Assembly (NCBI GenBank): GCA_009192285.1
Contig: CM018603.1
Span: 2,782,588 to 2,846,587 of the forward strand
DNA from: Morchella semilibera
Taxonomy: Eukaryota; Ascomycota; Pezizomycetes; Pezizales; Morchellaceae
Reading direction: 5' to 3'
DNA length: 64,000 bases
Of this stretch, positions 7,523 to 19,760 are shown one piece after another (within the stretch, counting starts at the first letter, position 1; every line of letters starts with the position of its first letter). The notes below the pieces were generated by a model, which worked only from the letters and a program-made list of their open reading frames with translations, did no database searches and was not told the origin of the DNA. The translations under genes were made by a program, and so were the position numbers.

Positions 7523-10500
7523 CAGCCGGTAACGAAGTCCATCGAGACGTCTGTCCACGGTGCCTTAGGAACTAAGAGAGGTCGAAGAACTCCTTGAGGG
7601 GCATTGCGATTTGCTTTACTTCAGCGACAAATGTGACAGTTCATCACATAGCGATCTGTGTATTTCCGCATGTTTGGCCAATAATATTCGCGATTGAGTA
7701 ACTCGAGGGTCTTTGCTCTACCTGGGTGTCCTACTGAGGGTTTGTCATGATACTCCTGAAGAAGTCTGAGCTGTAGTTGCTCTTGTTCCGGTACGAAGAG
7801 CTTGCGTCGATAGAGAAGGAATCCATCTTCGTTTTCTGCACATTCGGCGAGCGAGATTTGTTTTGATTGTTTTGTGCCATCTTTTAGCATCGTGAGTACC
7901 TTATTTGGGAAGCTATCCTCTTGGTAAGCCTTTATAAATAATTCTTGGACAGTAGGCGTTCCTTCAGCGGGTTCATTTGCCAAAGAACCCGCCAACAAAC
8001 TTAGCTTCTTATCCAAATTTTTTCTTTTTAGCACCGTCTGATACTGGTACGCGAGGCGTTCATCCCCCTCCTTAGGGAGATCCCCTGATCGCCTAGTGAG
8101 TGCATCCGGTTTGCCTCCTTGCTTTCCCGGGCGGAATTGTATAACAAAATCAAAGCGAGAAAGAAACTCCGACCAACGAGTTTGTCGACGATTTAATAGC
8201 TTGGTTGACATAAAGTATTCAAGGTTCCTATGATCTGTTAGGACTTTGATAGGGTATGAGGCTGTTTCCAAAAAATAGCGCCATTCTTCAAATCCCCGGA
8301 TAATTGCCAAAAGTTCCTTATCGTATATCTCATAATTACACTCTGCCGGCGTGTGTTTCTTTGAGAAGAAGGCGACCGGATGAAGTATTCCCTCGTTGTC
8401 TCGCTGGGACATAATAGCGGCAGAGACATAATCGGAGGCGTCTGTTTCCACAATAATTTTTCGATCTGGGTCGAAGTGTCTAAGAATAGGGGCGGTGGTG
8501 AATGCGAGCTTGAGGTCCTGAAAAGCCTTCTCCGTCTTGTCTGTCCATTTAAACACCACACCTGTCTTGGTTAGAGCAGTTAACGGAGATACTACCCTTG
8601 AGTATGCGTAGATAAATCGCCGATAAAAGTTTGCGAAGCTGAGAAATTCCTGTACATCTTTAAGGCAAGTTGGAGTTTCCCAGTTCCTGATAGTTGCTAC
8701 CTTTGCATCGTCCATCTTAATTCCTTCAGGTGTGAGAACGAAGCCAAAATACATTGTTTCCTTTACATGCCATTCACGTTTCTCGGGCTTGAGGTGAACC
8801 TGATTTTCATCGAGTATCCGGAGGACCTTGTCGACATGTTCTTTATGTTCTTCGAGAGTAGTCGAATAGATGAGAATATCATCCAGATAGGCAGTGGCGA
8901 AATGATCGAGGTGAGGACGTAGCATGTCGTTGACCCAATGTTGAAATGCGGCAGGGGCATTGGTCAATCCAAAGGGCATAACGGTGTATTCGAAATGGCC
9001 GTAGCGGGTACGAAAAGCTGTTTTCCATTCGTCTCCTTCCCTAATCCGTAATTGATGATAGCCATTGCGAAGGTCCAATTTAGTAAAATACTTGGCCGAG
9101 GAGATACCCATAAAAGTCTCGGGTGTCAACGGTAGGGGATGTCGGTTCTTCACCGTTACTGCGTTTAATTTTCTATAGTCCACGCAGAGTCGGAGGGAAC
9201 CATCAGCCTTCTTAACAAACAATACCGGAGAGCCTGCGGGAGAGGTGCTATGTCGAATCCGTCCATTGGCTAAATATTCCGCTGGATAATCTCTGAGTGA
9301 CTGAAGTTCTAACCAGGTCATCCCATACATAGCTCCGAATGGTACAGTCTTTCCTTCCTGTATATCAATAGACAGATCGTATTCAGTGCGATGAGGAGGG
9401 AGTCTGGCGGCATTTGGCTCACTGAGGAGATGCAGACACTGATGATGTTTGATAGGTACGAGTACTCAAAGATCCTTGGGTGTTTGGGCCAATAGGTCGT
9501 CGAGGGCTTTAAGTGTGGTAGAGTAAAGTTTCATTCCCTTTCGTTTTTTGTTGATGAGCCTGTGGAAAGCGTAGGAGGCGATAACCGAGATATTGGTTAT
9601 TGGTTTGATGGGGGGCTCGATAGAGATCCCTTTAGCGATAACCTTGGTGTGATTAAGAGAGCAATCCTTATGTTACGGAGCAACACGGAGACAACAAGCA
9701 AGAGGGCCGAGGTACACAACCGAGGCTGGAGCGAGGACGAAGACGAGGGACGGCGACGGAAGAACCTATCCGAGAAGCAGGGTTATAGGGCAGAGGGTCC
9801 AAATGGCCTCTCTGACGAAGACGTGGAGACGAAGGTACCAGTAGACGATACGTACTACGGTCATAGACTATGGACGAAGCGAGACGAGGCGAGGCGAGAA
9901 CGAGGTGAAGCTAGACGACGACGAGATACTATGAAAGACCTTTCAGGTCTTGGCAGCGACGATGGTTATGACGTAATATATTCAGAACTAAAGACACAAG
10001 ACGAGACGAAACTAAACCGTAGGGTTGATAACAGGAAGAACACGTAAGGAAAGAAAGAGAAAGAAAAGAACAAAGGGAAGATCCGTAGCAACATATATAT
10101 ACCCCTCCTAATCCCTGTACAGTAATGACTCATAACTCCGTGTAACGGAAACCCATAGAAACTCCAAGAACCCAAAAGAAACCTTATACCCGAAAACCTA
10201 TTCTCCAATATCCTCCTCCTCCGCGAAGTCCGTAGTATGCCGTGATACCTTAATGCAGCTGGAGGAGTCAAAGTGTATTTCATTAGCTGCGGGAAGAATT
10301 GTAGTTGCATGACGGCGCATCCAGGGAAGACCCATTACGATTGGATAGTGCCCTAGTTGAGTAACAAAGAAGGGGGCATCCTCCCTGTGGCCGTTAATAT
10401 CGAGACTGAGGATGACTTTGTGGGTGACCTTTCCTGATTCGATAGGTCTACCATCTATTACGTCTATATGTCGAGGGAGGATAAGAGGAGTTGTTTTTAA

Positions 10501-10650
10501 TTTATGGTGGCATACGAAGTCCTTATCTATGAACGCGTATCCTGAGGCGCCAGTATCAATGAGGGCATATGATGGGATAAAAGAATCTTTATTTTGAGAA
10601 ATTGAACAAGTTACGACTAATTGATTCCCATCCATATCCTTCTCCAAAAC
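7523..10650 (-). pseudogene. Ty3-2 pol remnant: protease, RT, RNase H, integrase start
   Basis: Protease shows ALIDTGASGYAFID (~10550). Reverse transcriptase shows CVDYRKLNAVTVKNRHPLPL (~9170) and the YLDDILIY catalytic box (~8880). RNase H shows [12 protein letters not shown] (~8430) and [13 protein letters not shown] (~8300). The integrase zinc finger NCHICR is at ~7630. A solo LTR-b (9671-10247) sits between the protease and reverse transcriptase. Order and motifs are those of Ty3/gypsy Pol. It is a fossil and incomplete at its 3' side. Confidence 0.85.
9671..10247 (-). repeat. Solo LTR-b in Ty3-2
   Basis: 577 bp with CCTTA target duplications at 9666-9670 and 10248-10252. It starts TGTTACGGAGC and ends CCGTGATA on the plus strand. 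A TATATATA run (~10093) followed, on the minus strand, by a pyrimidine-rich stretch shows it is transcriptionally oriented to the minus strand. TGACTCA lies at 10126-10132 and CCCATAGAAACTCC beside it. No internal element is left, so it is a recombination product. Confidence 0.9.
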
Positions 10651-10739
10651 TGAAAACCCAGAAACCGAAATCCTAGAAAAGTCCCTTAACTGTCCCTGGA
10701 GTGAGCCACTCAGTCCAGGGAAAAATCTTTTAACGCCTC

Positions 10740-10922
10740 ATCGCCGGGCTTCTTCCTTCTCCTCTTCCCTAATATCTGCCCTAGCTCCCCTCATCCTGGG
10801 GGCTGGGTTCCTGGGAGCCGGCGCCTGCGGGCATTCCCTTACAAGGTGTCCTCCTTGTCCACAATAAAAACACCTATTCTCTACGCGACGGGCCTCTCTT
10901 TCCTGAGTGTCCGGGCGGCCAC
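10740..10922 (-). pseudogene. Ty3-2 gag C-terminal part (CCHC knuckle)
   Basis: The minus strand reads ENRCFYCGQGGHLVRECP, a CX2CX4HX4C nucleic-acid-binding knuckle, followed by a Pro/Arg and Glu-rich end. It is the continuation of the gag at 16771-18033, from which it is separated by the whole of Ty3-3. Confidence 0.8.
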
Positions 10923-10927
10923 GACCT

Positions 10928-11329
10928 TCTCAAGGGGGGGGGGCTGTGTAGCTTTGTTCCACAGGGCACGAGTAGTGACAACGATACGACCCGAGTATAA
11001 GGGAGGTATGGGGAAGAGATCGAACGGACGGCGATAGTCACTGGAGAAATAGAGACTATAAAGTATATTGAATACTAGTTATAGAAGACGTTGCGTGAAG
11101 AGAAAAGAGAAAGAAAGAAAGTACAGGAGTAGGCGCCGTTGCCTCCCTTATATACCCAGTATCCGGAGCCAAGACTGACTCATATCCTCGCGTAACCTCA
11201 ACTATGACTCACATTCCTGCGTAACGGAAACCCATATAACCTACTTCTGACTCATCCCCGCCTCCGAGCTTACAATAATCTCATCCCCGCCAATCCTTCC
11301 AATCCTCCGAACCTAGCGTATCCATGAAA
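10928..11329 (-). repeat. LTR-c, 3' LTR of Ty3-3
   Basis: 402 bp, TCTCAAGG...CATGAAA on the plus strand (TTTCATGG...CTTGAGA on its own strand), so the ends are not TG..CA. Three TGACTCA sites lie at 11176, 11215 and 11248, with a TATATA box near 11151. A purine-rich stretch next to its inner edge (minus strand GAAGGGAGGGG) is a likely polypurine tract. Confidence 0.9.
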
Positions 11330-14300
11330 GTAGCCCCTCCCTTCAAGCGCGAGCTTCTGCGAGCCTTGATTTCTCCGGGTCCTGGTTTAGCGGGGTAGCG
11401 TACATGAAACTTATCGACGGCGGCAGTCTGTTGATGATAATCGGCGGGTTCCCACGTAGGGTCAGCATACCCTGTCCATTTCACATAATACTGAAGTCCC
11501 TGCGTCCCATGGTGCCTCGAATCCAAAATTTCTTCAACCTCATATTCCTCCTCCTGATCAACAATAATAGGTGGAGGTGGTGGTTGTCTTTGTCCCTGCA
11601 CAGGGTCAACGGCGGCGAGATCCAACAGGGAAACATGAAAGACGGGATGCATCTTCATCGAGCCAGGTAAATTTAATCGATAAGCATAGGGTGAGACGAT
11701 CTCTTGCACGGGGAAGGGTCCCAGTCTTCTCCAATCGAGCTTCCTAGAACTCCGCGAGGTTCGAATATTTTTTGCTGAAACAAACACCATATCGCCGACT
11801 TCGTAACGTGGGGCGGGGGTGCGCTTCATATTAACAGACTTCTCTTGCTGATCTTGAGTGGTCCTAAGTTGAGTCCGTAGGTAATTGTGCAATTCCTTCA
11901 TCTTGCCTGAAAAAATCGTAGGCATCGAGGCTCGGTGGGGTTTTCTCCAATTTCCGGAGATCTGTCGTAAATCGAGGATGGTAGCCGTAATTGGCAAAAA
12001 ACGGGGTAGCTTTGGTGGAGGCCGACACCTGATTATTTGCTGCAAATTCCGCCATCGGCAATCACTTAACCCAGTCGTCCTGTTGATATGACACATACCC
12101 TCGGAGGTATTGTTCCATTACTGCATTCAATCTCTCTGTTTAACCATCCGTTTCCGGATGGAAAGCTGTTGACATTCTGGCTTCAATTTTCAATTGCTTA
12201 CAGAGGAATTTCCAGAACTTCGCGGTGAATTGAGTTCCCCTGTCGGACGTAATATGTGTGGGTAAGCCATGCAGTTTCCAAACATGTTGCAAATATAGGT
12301 TGGCTAGATCTTCCGCATTAACCGTAGTGTTGCAGGGCAGGAGATGGCGCATCTTAGTTAACCGATCCACAACCACCAGTATAGCATCATACCCTTCACT
12401 CTCCGGTAGACCTGTAACAAAGTCCATAGAGATCTCTCTCCAGGGTTGTTCTGGTATGGGTAGCGGTCGAAGTACTCCGAACTTCCCATGTGTCGTTGGC
12501 TTACTTCGCTGTCAGATATGGCAGTTCCGAATATATTGACCGATATAATCGCGCATGTTTGGCCAATAATAATCCCTGCTAACCAATTCGAAAGTTTTCT
12601 CTCTACCGGGATGTCCTGCTGAGGGGGCATCATGATATTGCTTTAGAATTTCCAACTTTAGTGGCGCATAGTTGGGGACATATATGCTTTCGCGGTAGAG
12701 AAGGCGGCCATCCACTTCGGTGCACTCTGCCAGGGATATTTCTTTGCAATGTTTCGTATCCGTCTGTCGTAGGTCCAAAATCTTTTGTGGGAATGGGTCA
12801 GCTTGATATCCCTCATCAAATAATTTCTGTAGGAGGGCGTTCTTTTCAGCGGGTTCATTTGTCAAAGAACCCGCCAACAAACTTAACTTAGGATCCAAAT
12901 TTTCCCTCTTCAGAACCGTCTGACTCTGATGTAGTAACCTTTCATCCCCTTCCCCAGGGAGATCTCCTGATCTCCTAGTTAATGCATCCGGTTTCCCACC
13001 TTGTTTCCCTGGCCTGTATTTAATAACAAAATCGAAGCGTGATAAATATTCGGCCCATCGCACTTGCCTCCTATTAAGTTGTTTGGTCGACATAAAGTAT
13101 TCCAGGTTTTTGTGATCGGAAATAACCTCGATCGGGTGTTTAGCCCCTTCCAACTCGGGTCTCCATTCCTCGAAACACCTGATTATCGCCAATAACTCCT
13201 TGTCGTAAATTTCATAATTGCACTCCGCAGGTGTATGCTTTTTGGAGAAGAATGCAACGGGATGTAGCTTTCCTTGTTCATTGTATTGGGAAAGTACGCC
13301 ACCGGCAACATAGTCCGATGCATCTGTTTCCACTGTAATTGGTTTTTCAGGGTCGAAATGAATTAGGATAGGGGCGGTGGTAAAGGCTTCCTTCAGGGAT
13401 TGGAAGGCGGCTTCTGCTTCCGAGGTCCACACAAAGGAATATTCTTCTTTGTCAATTTGGTAAGAGGAGAGGCCAACTTAGAGAAGCCAAAAATAAAACG
13501 ACGATAAAAATTCGCAAACCCTAGAAAGGCTTGCACATCCTTAACTGACTTGGGGGTAGTCCATTCTTGTACCGCCGATACCTTGTGAGGGTCCATACGG
13601 ATACCATTAGGTTCGATAATTAGCCCAAGGTAGGTAGTGCTTTGCGTATGAAACTCGCACTTTTCCGGTTTCAGCAGAATCCCATTCTTCTGTAAGACTC
13701 CTAATATAGTTTCGACATGTTGCTCATGTTCTTCAAGGGAATCGCTATAGATAAGGATATCATCCAAATACGCCGTGCAGAATTGGTCCAGATGTTCCCT
13801 AAGACAATCGTTGATAAAATGTTGAAAGGTAGCGGGGGCATTAGTCAGACCGAACGGCATAACTATATACTCAAAGTGGCCATAGCGGGTCCTAAATGCC
13901 GTCTTCCATTCCTCTCCCTCGGCCATGCGAATTTGATTATACCCTTGTCTCAAATCCAGCTTAGTATACCACTTAGCTTTTGAAAGGCGGTCCAGAGTTT
14001 CTCATATTAAGGGCAATGGGTATCGATTCTTCACCGTCAACTCATTCAGTCCTCGATAGTCCACACAGAGACGCAGGGATCCATCAGCTTTCTTAACAAA
14101 TAAAACCGGAGCCCCAGCCGGGGATGAGCTGGAGCGGATGAAACCCTTGGAAAGTTTCTCCTGAATATAATCCCTAAGTGCAAGCAGCTCGTCCCTGGAC
14201 ATACCATAGAGGGGGCCAAACGGTGGTTCCTTCCCTTCTTTCAGAGGTATCTTATGATCATAGGGGCGTCGGGGAGGTAGGTCTTGGGCGAAAGCTTCGT

Positions 14301-14880
14301 CGAACATATTTAACCGATTGTGATAACATTTGGGAATCCTTTGTTTCCATTCGTTCTTTGGGGTGACCTGGAGAGCTTTTTCGATTTCGTAAAGGGTTAT
14401 GCTGCAAATTTGTAGCTGTTTACGACAAGCAAGACGGCTGAAGGGTACGGGGCCTATCATATAGGTCGGGGGTTTAATGCCTGGAACAATATCGGCGTTT
14501 CTAATAACATTACAGTTCTTTTTACAGAACTCCGAGTCGAAAGCTACCGTGTTGTCTTTAAATTTCCGGGTGACATCGTGATGTTGTAGCCAAGGAATAC
14601 CAAGAACCAGGGGGTACTGTCCTAGTTTGGTAACGAAGAAAGGAATTTGTTCTTGATGGGAGCCGATAAGTAGAGGAACGCGACAAATCGAGGTAATTTG
14701 GCCAGACGCTATAGGCCTTCCGTCAATAACTTCGAGCACACGAGGAATTTTGAGAGGAAATTGGGGGAGTTGGTGATGGCGCGCAAAGTCTTCATCAATA
14801 AATGCGAATCCCGAGGCCCCAGTATCAATCATAGTATAGGTGGAAATAGAGTTCTTATTGTGAGCAATGTTACAAGCTAC
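11330..14880 (-). pseudogene. Ty3-3 pol remnant with chromodomain
   Basis: In minus-strand order: protease ([16 protein letters not shown] at ~14800), reverse transcriptase ([20 protein letters not shown] at ~14040, YLDDILIY at ~13760), RNase H ([12 protein letters not shown] at ~13310), integrase ([10 protein letters not shown] at ~12420, SDRGTQF at ~12230) and chromodomain (YEVEEILDSR...YYVKWTGYADPTWEP, ~11450-11560). The order and chromodomain place it in the chromoviruses. It is a fossil. Confidence 0.88.
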
Positions 14881-14999
14881 AACTAAGTGGTCTCCATTTA
14901 ACTCCTCCTCTGCCGTAACCGAAACCGAAAAATCCGAAAAAGAAAACGCAGATAAAGAAAAATCCTTTGAAGGTCCCTGGCAAGGGCCATAATACTGAC

Positions 15000-16340
15000 C
15001 AGGGACTACTGAAAACCCGAAAAACCAGAAGAAGAAATAACATCCGTGGAAGAAGAAGAAGAAGAAGAAACAGGGGCTTCAATAGAAGCAGCCGGAGGGG
15101 CAGATAGGGCGGCACCTCTCATAGCCGGAGGAGGGCCACGAGGGCGGTTACCTTGGGGGCAATTGGCAAACATATGGTCGGGAGCGGCGCAGTAGGCACA
15201 GCGGCCATTCTCCATTCTCCATTTCTTCTCCGCAGCAGTGGTCTGTCGTCGGCCGTGGGCAAACGTATATCGCCCTTCTGGCGGGGGACGGATGGCTGGG
15301 CGGGCTTGAAGAGCTGAGAGGTCCATTGGGGCGAGGCCTCCTGGGGTATGCAATGGGTGTGGGGGAGCGGGTTGCGCTGCAAATTGCCCCATAGGGTTCC
15401 TATTGGCCTTATGGGCATCTTTCCTAGCCCTAATCCTGTTGTCCATGGTCATGAGCCTTCTAACATATGCGTCGAAGTCCTCCGTGGTGGTATCCTGATA
15501 AATCATCGCATCCTTGAGGTCATCAGACAGCCCATTCTCTAGGGCGTCCTTCTTGGCTTCCTCGCTGTAGTCGAGTTGGCCCATAACACGCAAGAATTGT
15601 GTGAGGTAGGTGGCAAAGTCTCCCTTGCCCTGGCGGAGGTTCTGGAGTTCCCGCCTGGCGGTACCCCAGGGGTCCGGGTCCCCGAAGGAGGCTTCTAAGA
15701 ACGTAACAAAGGTAGCGACCGAAGTGAACGGGGGAGCCTCTCCGGTGGCGATGGGGATAACTTGGTCCAACACTTTCCCCTCCAACCGAGAGACGGCATA
15801 GAACACCTTGGCCTCCTCGTTCAGGAACCTGTCATGGTTTACCCTGAGTTTAGTACGGAGGAGGTTTAGGAATCCGGGTAGCCCCTTACGGGCTCCGTTG
15901 AACTTGGGGGGGTCTGGGAATTTCTCAGAGCGAAAAGTTGGAGGTGGAGCATTGGCTGGTGGGGGAAGCACTATTGGGGGTGGTGGTGGTGGTGGTGGTG
16001 GTGGTGGTGCAGCCCGGGCCGCGGCGAGTTGGAATTCCAGGGTGCGAACCTGAGTTTCCAGAGCATCTGTGTGGTTGTTGGAGGCTGTGAGTTGGTCCCT
16101 TACGGTGGCCAACTCTTGTCTGGTTTGGGCGTGTAGGTTTCGGCTAGCGTCTCGTTCTGCCTTCCATCGGTCCCTTCCCGTATAAGGGTGAGGAGATGTA
16201 CATAGCGATAGTGTAGGTCCTCCACTGCTTCAAACTCTGTGAAGGTCTGAGGGATTTGTTAGTTGCCATCGAGGGTGACCCCATCCACGATGGTGGCTGG
16301 GGGAGGAGGTGGAGGAACCGGGGCAGACATGGTTGGGTGC
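15000..16340 (-). pseudogene. Ty3-3 gag remnant
   Basis: The minus strand encodes a Pro-rich run (about 16000), a capsid-like region with KFPDPPKFNGARKGLPGFLN and RQGKGDFATYLTQFLRVMGQ, and a CCHC knuckle (CAYCAAPDHMFANCP at ~15190). This is the usual layout of Ty3/gypsy Gag. A (GGT)n run on the plus strand at about 15976-16007 encodes the poly-proline. Confidence 0.85.
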
Positions 16341-16364
16341 AGTGTGGATGACGACGCAACGTAA

Positions 16365-16765
16365 TCTCAAGGGGGGGGGCTGTGTAGCTTTGTTCCACAG
16401 GGCACGAGTAGTGACAACGATACGACCCGAGTATAAGGGAGGTATAGGGAAGAGATCGAACGGGCGGCGATAGTCACTGGAGAAATAAAGACTATAAAGT
16501 ATATTGAATACTAGTTACAGAAGACGTTGCGTGAAGAGAAAAGAGAAAGAAAGAAAGTACAGGAGTAGGCGCCGTTGCCTCCCTTATATACCCAGTATCC
16601 GGAGCCAAGACTGACTCATATCCTCGCATAACCTCAACTATGACTCACATTCCTGCGTAACGGAAACCCATAGAACCTACTTCTGACTCATCACCGCCTC
16701 CGAGCTTACAATAATCCCATCCCCGCCAATCCTTCCAATCCTCCAAACCTAGCGTATCCATGAAA
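16365..16765 (-). repeat. LTR-c, 5' LTR of Ty3-3
   Basis: 401 bp partner of 10928-11329, with the same termini and the same TGACTCA triplet. Its outer edge carries the GACCT duplication. Confidence 0.9.
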
Positions 16766-16770
16766 GACCT

Positions 16771-18033
16771 GCTGACAAATCCATAGGGGCCACTCCTCCG
16801 GGCGTATGGGACGGGTGGGCAGCTGGGGGAGTAAGACGAGCGTGGGCTTGATAGCGAGGAGCCGGGGGAGGCGGAGCTAAGTATCGAGGAGTAGGGGCAG
16901 CTGGAGCCTGATAACGGGGTGCGGGGGAAGCAGGAGCAACGTAGCGAGGTGCTGGGGCGAGCTTGGGGTGCGGGGGCCTGGTAGCGAGGGGGGTAGCGGG
17001 CAGTGATCATCTGCTGATTGTTGTCCAAGCGTTGGGGAATGGTGGCTAGTTCGATAACGGTGGTGGGGGTTTCTTCGTGTACCATAAGCTTAGTGAGTTC
17101 CTCGCTCAGGCCTTCCATAAGGGCCTCCACATTGGCAGTTTCTCCCATACCAGCTTCCGCGGCGTAGCGTTGAAACTCGGCGAAGTATTCCGAGAAGGGA
17201 CGGTTGAGTTGCCTGATTCTCCTAAGAGCGCGACGGGCAGTACCTACCTGGTCTGGATCCCCGAAGGCTGTATCCAGAATTTCAAAGAACCTTCCCATTG
17301 ATGGGAGATCGATGCCGGTGGTGGTAATATAGGGCATGAACTGATCGGCAGCGGGGCCCTCCAAGCGAGAAATGGCATAGGTTAACTGGTTCTGCAGAGT
17401 GGGATACCTGTCGGCGTTGCCCAACAACTTGAGTTTCAACATGTTTTTGAATTGAGGAAGTCCCTTCCTATTGCCGCGGTATTTCTCTGGGTCCGGAAGC
17501 TTTTCTGACCTTTCAGGCCTTGGTTCTTGGGTAAGGGTGATGCCTTCTAAGAGGCGGTTGCGACGTCGAGAAAGGGGTGGCGGAGTAGGGTCTGCTGCCG
17601 GAGGCGGAGGAGGAGGCGGAGTAGGGTCTGCTGCCGGAGGCGGAGGAGGAGGCGGGAGTGCGATCTGGGCGGCGAGTGCGGCTTCGGCGGATTGCGTTGC
17701 TTGATTTGCGGTTCTTACTTGGGTTTGGAGGGTGGTGACCTGAGTTTCGAGAACTGTTATCTGTCCCTCTAGATCTTGGTTCTCCCTTCCCAACTTTGTA
17801 AGTTTCTTGGTCCATTCTTTTCGAGCTTCATCTCCATCCTCTATTTCTCCCTGCCAATTTATTAAAAGTTGCTTGACGGCTTGTTGAGCGCGGAACATTA
17901 GGTCATGGATTTTCTTGGCTTCCTCACTGGCGTCGTCAGCGACGGTGGGGTGTGCGGCTACGAATGTATCAAGATCCCTTTGGAGAATCTCGTAGAGTCC
18001 TTCTGACTCTTCCATAGGGTCTGCGTGTGACAT
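16771..18033 (-). pseudogene. Ty3-2 gag, N-terminal and capsid part
   Basis: The minus-strand frame starts MSHADPMEESEGLYEILQRD. It shows a coiled-coil-like stretch (about residues 70-110), two copies of a PPPPPAADPTPP repeat, and a capsid-like region (EKYRGNRKGLPQFKNMLKLK; RRIRQLNRPFSEYFAEFQRY). It stops at the Ty3-3 insertion and resumes at 10922. A start codon 64 bp inside the 5' LTR fits the family. Confidence 0.8.
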
Positions 18034-18097
18034 GGTAGATAATGAGATATTGTATCGATGTATGTAGTATAGGTTGGCGTTGGAGACACAACCTTAG

Positions 18098-18560
18098 TAT
18101 CACGTAGCGAAGCGGAGGACTAGGCGAAACGGCCAAGGTATACTCCCAAGGCGGGACGAAACTGTTTTATCCGAAGCGGGGCGGGACAAAACTATGGGAG
18201 CGAGACGAGACACGATATAGAACCAGAGAACCGAGTATATTCTAAAGGACTACAAACTTCTGAAGATAGGAAGGTTGCGTGAAGAGGAAAGGAAAAGAAC
18301 TATCTACAAGCGAGGGCGAGGCCCCTATATATACACCCCATACCAACCCGATAACTTATCCGAATACCCCTGTACAGAATCCCATAGAACCTCCCAAGAC
18401 ATCCGCACGTCATATCACCGAGCTTACACATCCTTATCCCCTATCACCGAAACTCTATCTCCGACCCGAACCCTTGTCATCGAAACCCATAGAATCATAG
18501 GAGAATCTCCAACTAATCCCTCTTCCCGCAACATTACTAAGCACGCTCCACGCCGTGATG
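18098..18560 (-). repeat. LTR-d, 5' LTR of Ty3-2
   Basis: About 462 bp from TATCACGTAGCG to CACGCCGTGATG on the plus strand. It matches the solo copies at 51618-52118 and 56604-57128, including GGAAGGTTGCGTGAAGAGGA and the CCCCTATATATACACC box region. Confidence 0.75.
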
Positions 18561-19760
18561 CAGAGGATCAAGTATTTGATACGAGAGGCTATGGCTTGGA
18601 AATAGGAGTAGATTCCTATGTACTGAGATGACAGGAAGACGAGACAGAGAGAAAAGAAAGAAAGAACTAAGAAAAACATCTATCCCCGCTATTTAACACA
18701 CCTCCTCCACTAGTCCGCTATAACTCACACTTTTCGCTCATAGAACCTCATAGAACCTCGTCGCCACCACACCCCGTAATCCTCTCCACCATCTCCGCTA
18801 TTCTACATTACCAATCCATCACGCCATCGAACCTCCCAGAATCTAATGACGACAGTCTCCACCTCGCACTCCCCGCAATCGCTTATCATTACCCTAACAA
18901 CTACAACCGTGCATCGTCTACCGAACTGTCGGGACAAATGCCAAGACGCCGGGACAAGTTTCCTCTTTCGGGAGGACGGAGTCTTTGGTACGATAAGCTA
19001 TGACGGTAGGGATGGGAGTAGATTCCTATGTACCGAGATAACAGGAAGACGAGAAAGAGAGAAAAGAAAAAAAGAATTAAGGAAAACTTCTATCCCCGCT
19101 ATTTAACACACCTCCTCCACCAGTCTGCTATGACTCATATTTTCACTCATAGAACTCCATAGAAACCCATCGCTACCACCCCTCATATTCGTCCCCACCA
19201 TCTTCACTATTTACATTACCAATCCATCACGCCATCGAACCTCCTAGAACCCAATGACGACACCCTCCCTTTAGCACACCCTTTTCTCGCTTAATCATTC
19301 CTACACAATCACAACAGCGCTTTGACTACCGAGTGGTCGGGGCCGATGCCAAGATGCCGGGACACACAGCCTAAGTGACGATGAGACGGACTAAGACGAG
19401 AGCGACACCGGGCAGGCACAAGCACAGTCACCGGCAAAAGCAAAGGCAAGAGCAAAGGCACAAAAACATAGAGGACCGGATGGACCTCAACGGGAACGAT
19501 GAGAGGTAGTACTATGGATTTCCTCCTTCTAGAGGACAGAGTCTTTGGTACGAGAAGCATTGGCTTAGAAATAGGAGTAGATTCCTATGTACCGAAATAA
19601 CAGAAAGACGAGACAGAGAGAAAAGAAAGAAAAAAATAAGGAAAATATCTATGCCCGCTATTTAACACCTCTCCTCCACCAGTCCACTATGACTCAGTCA
19701 TCAGCTCATAGAAACTCATAGGGGTCCATCGCATTCACACCTGGTATTCCTCCCTACCTG
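18561..19760 (-). repeat. Three successive partial LTR-a copies
   Basis: Pieces at about 18561-18956, 18957-19364 and 19365-19760. The first two end in the LTR-a terminus GCCGGGACA, and the third is cut by the 3' LTR of Ty3-4. All carry TTTAACAC boxes and TGACTCA-like sites. They record repeated insertion of LTR-a elements into each other, followed by loss of the internal parts. Confidence 0.75.

Larger units (their letters stand above)
10928..16765 (-). mobile_element. Ty3-3: near-complete Ty3/gypsy chromovirus fossil inserted in Ty3-2 gag
   Basis: Both LTRs (family LTR-c) are present and the element is flanked by GACCT duplications (10923-10927, 16766-16770), so the boundaries are certain. 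The minus strand holds gag, protease, reverse transcriptase, RNase H, integrase and a chromodomain. The two LTRs differ at nine of about 401 aligned positions plus one base of G-run length (hand count), about 2%, making it the youngest element whose LTRs can be compared here. The coding part looks broken in roughly half a dozen places. Confidence 0.92.
7523..18560 (-). mobile_element. Ty3-2: Ty3/gypsy fossil, hosting a solo LTR-b and all of Ty3-3
   Basis: On the minus strand: a 5' LTR of family LTR-d (18098-18560), gag (16771-18033 and, across the Ty3-3 insertion, 10740-10922 with a CCHC knuckle), protease (about 10260-10650), reverse transcriptase and RNase H, and the start of integrase up to the MDFVTG region at 7523. 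The rest of integrase, any chromodomain and the 3' LTR are missing at the junction with Ty3-1. Besides the two insertions it looks broken in only a few places. Its 5' end lies inside LTR-a sequence. Confidence 0.85.

Noticed and set aside
7246-7575. Small coding frames over the hexamer runs of LTR-a
   Set aside because: Open frames on several strands at once over low-complexity (TGCCTT)n LTR sequence; the same pattern recurs in every LTR-a copy.
10928-16765. Strong repeat-induced point mutation across the window
   Set aside because: LTR differences are mostly transitions but few, LINE frames stay open for hundreds of codons and base composition is not extreme, so heavy RIP is not supported by eye.
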